From contig JAWKJM010000008.1 of the NCBI GenBank assembly GCA_041393775.1, positions 1-64,000 of the forward strand: 64,000 nucleotides of DNA, given 5' to 3'. Position 1 is the first letter of the stretch, and every line of letters begins with the position of its first letter. The notes beneath the pieces are model-generated. The model was not told where the DNA came from and made no database searches. It saw nothing but the letters and a program-made list of their open reading frames with translations. This DNA is from JADKAV01 sp041393775 (GTDB lineage: Bacteria; Actinomycetota; Actinomycetes; S36-B12; UBA10799). A program made the translations under genes and the position numbers. This document shows, in pieces, positions 62,416 through 64,000 of the stretch.

Positions 62416-63342
62416 TCAGGCGAGCGCGGCGGCGGAGACGACCTCGGGGTTCGTGTCGAGCCACTGAAGGATCGTGCCCGCGGTTATCTCGGGCTCCTGC
62501 ATCTGCGGCACGTGGCCGGCCCCCTCGATGAGGTGGAAAGTCCATTCCGGTCGGCGGGCCGCCGTGGCATGCGCGGACCGGGCGGAGACGACACGGTCGC
62601 GGCCGCCGTGGATCAGCAACACCGGCATCGAGAGGTCGCGCAGGCGTCGGACGTAATTGCGTCCCTGACTCATCAGCACTACCGACCGCGCGGCCTCCAC
62701 CAGATGGCGGGCCGTGCCGCGGAACTGACGACGGACCTCGGCCTGCGCGATCGCGGCATCCCAGGCCTCGCGAGGAAGCCGGGCCGGGTCGACCGAGACG
62801 ACCCGGAACATGCGCGCCACCTGGGCTTCTGTGGAGGCCAGTCGGGTCCACAGGCCGACGATCAGCGCGCCGACGCCCGGTGTCGAGAGCACGGCGAACT
62901 CCAGGACCATACGCAGATCACCGACCATGAAGCCGGCTGCTGGCAAGGCCGGCGCAATCAGGACCACACCGGCGGCCGTCGAAGGTGCCGAGGTCGCCTG
63001 TACCACGCAGAGCAACCCGCCCATCGAATTGCCCATGAGCACCGCGGGGGAACCGGTCACTTCGGTGAGGAAACGGTGGATCACATGCTGGTTTGCGTGC
63101 ACGCTCGTGGATCGCCGACCCGCCTCGGTGAGCCCGTGCCCGGGCAGATCCAGCGCCACCACTCGACAACGGTCGGTCAGGTGCGGGGCGATCAGATCCC
63201 AGTTGAGTGCCGAGCCGCCGAGCCCATGGACGCACACGATCAGGGGGCCGTCGTCGGGTCCGCCGTAGTCGCGGTAGTGGGTGGGTCCGTCGATGTCGAC
63301 CCAGTGGGATGTGCCGGCTCGGGCGGTGGTGGAGACACTCAC
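62416..63342 (-). CDS. Alpha/beta-hydrolase
   Basis: This 308-residue hydrolase has VCVHGLGGSALNW (oxyanion region), LDLPGHGLTEAG, the elbow LMGNSMGGLL (Ser106), acid in IHGGRDRVV and His in EGAGHVPQMQ. The GTG start has TAGGTT exactly 6 nt upstream (leaderless). It is near WS/DGAT on the same strand, so a lipase role is possible but not shown. Confidence 0.9.
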   Translation of the reverse strand: MSVSTTARAGTSHWVDIDGPTHYRDYGGPDDGPLIVCVHGLGGSALNWDLIAPHLTDRCRVVALDLPGHGLTEAGRRSTSVHANQHVIHRFLTEVTGSPAVLMGNSMGGLLCVVQATSAPSTAAGVVLIAPALPAAGFMVGDLRMVLEFAVLSTPGVGALIVGLWTRLASTEAQVARMFRVVSVDPARLPREAWDAAIAQAEVRRQFRGTARHLVEAARSVVLMSQGRNYVRRLRDLSMPVLLIHGGRDRVVSARSAHATAARRPEWTFHLIEGAGHVPQMQEPEITAGTILQWLDTNPEVVSAAALA

Positions 63343-63484
63343 AGCACTAACCTACGCGGGCCGGAATCGCCACTCGCTGCCGGACCACCGCGCGAGATCG
63401 GCCCCGCTGTCAGTTGCGATCGGGGGGCCGTCGGGTGGTGGGGTGGTCCGGGTAGGCCCGTGCCGGCGTTGCGGCCCACGACGC

Positions 63485-64000
63485 TCATGTCGACGCGGCC
63501 CGGAGCACGTACAAGAGATCGATTGCATGGCGGCCCTCACGCTCGCCGGCGAGTTCGTACTTGGTCCTGGGCCGTGCCGTGATCCGGGCCCCGTCGTGGA
63601 CCTTCTCGAGCAGGGGTTCACCGGCGAGAACCTGTCGCATGGCGTCTGCGTACTCACGGTCGTCCGTGGCTAGGTGCAGCACTCCGCCGGTCTCCAGCGT
63701 CCGGACCACCGCATCGGCGAACTCCCTGCGTACCAGGCGCCGCTTGTTGTGTCGGGCTTTCGGCCACGGGTCGGGGAAGAAGACCAGGACCTCGCGCAGG
63801 CTGTCTTGAGCCGCGCGCCGGGTCAGGAAATCCAACGCGTCGGCGTGCAGGACGCGCAGGTTGGTCAGGCCCGTCCTCTGGATCAGGATCAGGGTGCGGG
63901 CGATTCCCTTGGTATGGACGTCCGCGGCGATATAGTCGCGGTCGGGGTTGGCCGCTGCCAGTTCGATGGCCGTGTCCCCGAGGCCGGACCCGATCTCCAG
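63485..64000 (-). CDS. trmB: tRNA (guanine-N7)-methyltransferase, 5' part beyond the window
   Basis: The C-terminal ~171 residues of TrmB are in the window, and the frame runs off the right edge. The SAM-binding region is LEIGSGLGDTAIELAAANPD. LRVLHADALDFL and the catalytic region VFFPDPWPKARHNKRRLV (with PDPWPK-H-KRR typical of TrmB) are present, and the end is KYELAGEREGRHAIDLLYVL. The enzyme makes m7G46 in tRNA variable loops. The usual LEIGFG reads LEIGSG here. Its stop lies 142 bp beyond the GTG of the downstream hydrolase. Confidence 0.93.
   Translation of the reverse strand: MEIGSGLGDTAIELAAANPDRDYIAADVHTKGIARTLILIQRTGLTNLRVLHADALDFLTRRAAQDSLREVLVFFPDPWPKARHNKRRLVRREFADAVVRTLETGGVLHLATDDREYADAMRQVLAGEPLLEKVHDGARITARPRTKYELAGEREGRHAIDLLYVLRAAST

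Overview
The window is chromosomal DNA from a high-GC actinobacterium (Actinomycetota). Gene order supports this: argS-lysA-hom-thrC-thrB, then rho-rpmE-prfA-prmC-glyA, then a wecA-like gene followed by the atp operon, then murA and nucS. Other actinobacterial hallmarks are NucS/EndoMS, an F420-type PPOX protein, a GAP/SfLAP-family protein, a WS/DGAT acyltransferase and crotonyl-CoA carboxylase/reductase. GTG and TTG starts are frequent. Many genes have a TANNNT box exactly 6-7 nt before the start codon, which points to leaderless mRNAs. The genus cannot be determined from this sequence. No prophage, transposase, CRISPR array or rRNA operon is visible.

Layout. 1-6.2 kb: the end of an SbcC-like gene, an alkyltransferase-like protein, a small zincin, a DUF4097/DUF2089-type pair, an acyltransferase, a membrane protein, a repeat protein, a beta-propeller hydrolase-like protein and tRNA-Arg(CCG). 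6.3-14 kb: a lipoprotein, argS, lysA and the threonine operon. 14-22 kb: rho, rpmE-prfA-prmC, a divergent Sua5-like gene, glyA and a WecA-type transferase. 22-30 kb: the complete F1Fo ATP synthase operon with two small accessory membrane proteins. 30-39 kb: a DUF559 endonuclease-like gene, cobalamin adenosyltransferase, an alpha/beta-hydrolase membrane protein, a CPBP protease, murA, a hydroxyacyl-CoA dehydrogenase and nucS. 39-51 kb: a double-GNAT protein, a tandem hydroxyacyl-CoA dehydrogenase, OsmC, a frameshifted PAS-GGDEF gene, an ABC exporter, hydrolases, an SDR and an ABC-F ATPase. 51-56 kb: ccr, methylmalonyl-CoA epimerase, thiolase and meaB. 56-64 kb: a secreted FN3 protein pair, a universal stress protein, a GAP protein, WS/DGAT, a hydrolase and partial trmB.

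A metabolic theme links several genes: acetoacetyl-CoA thiolase, hydroxyacyl-CoA dehydrogenases, Ccr, epimerase, MeaB and the B12 adenosyltransferase fit the ethylmalonyl-CoA/methylmalonyl-CoA route. WS/DGAT adds storage-lipid synthesis. The mutases themselves are not in this window.

The most unusual content is intergenic. Family A is a 113-115 bp element with four 13-bp arms (outer a/a', inner b/b') at nearly invariant spacing. It occurs eight times, always beside at least one gene 3' end, and shows partial covariation in the inner stem. Family B is a larger mosaic element built from 19-bp GAGGTTAGAG-type units, a hairpin with a 12-nt loop, and CTAACGCGAGCGAT units. It occurs four times and fills most of the long gene-free stretches. 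Neither matches a repeat family I can name. Two family A copies bracket the DUF559 gene.
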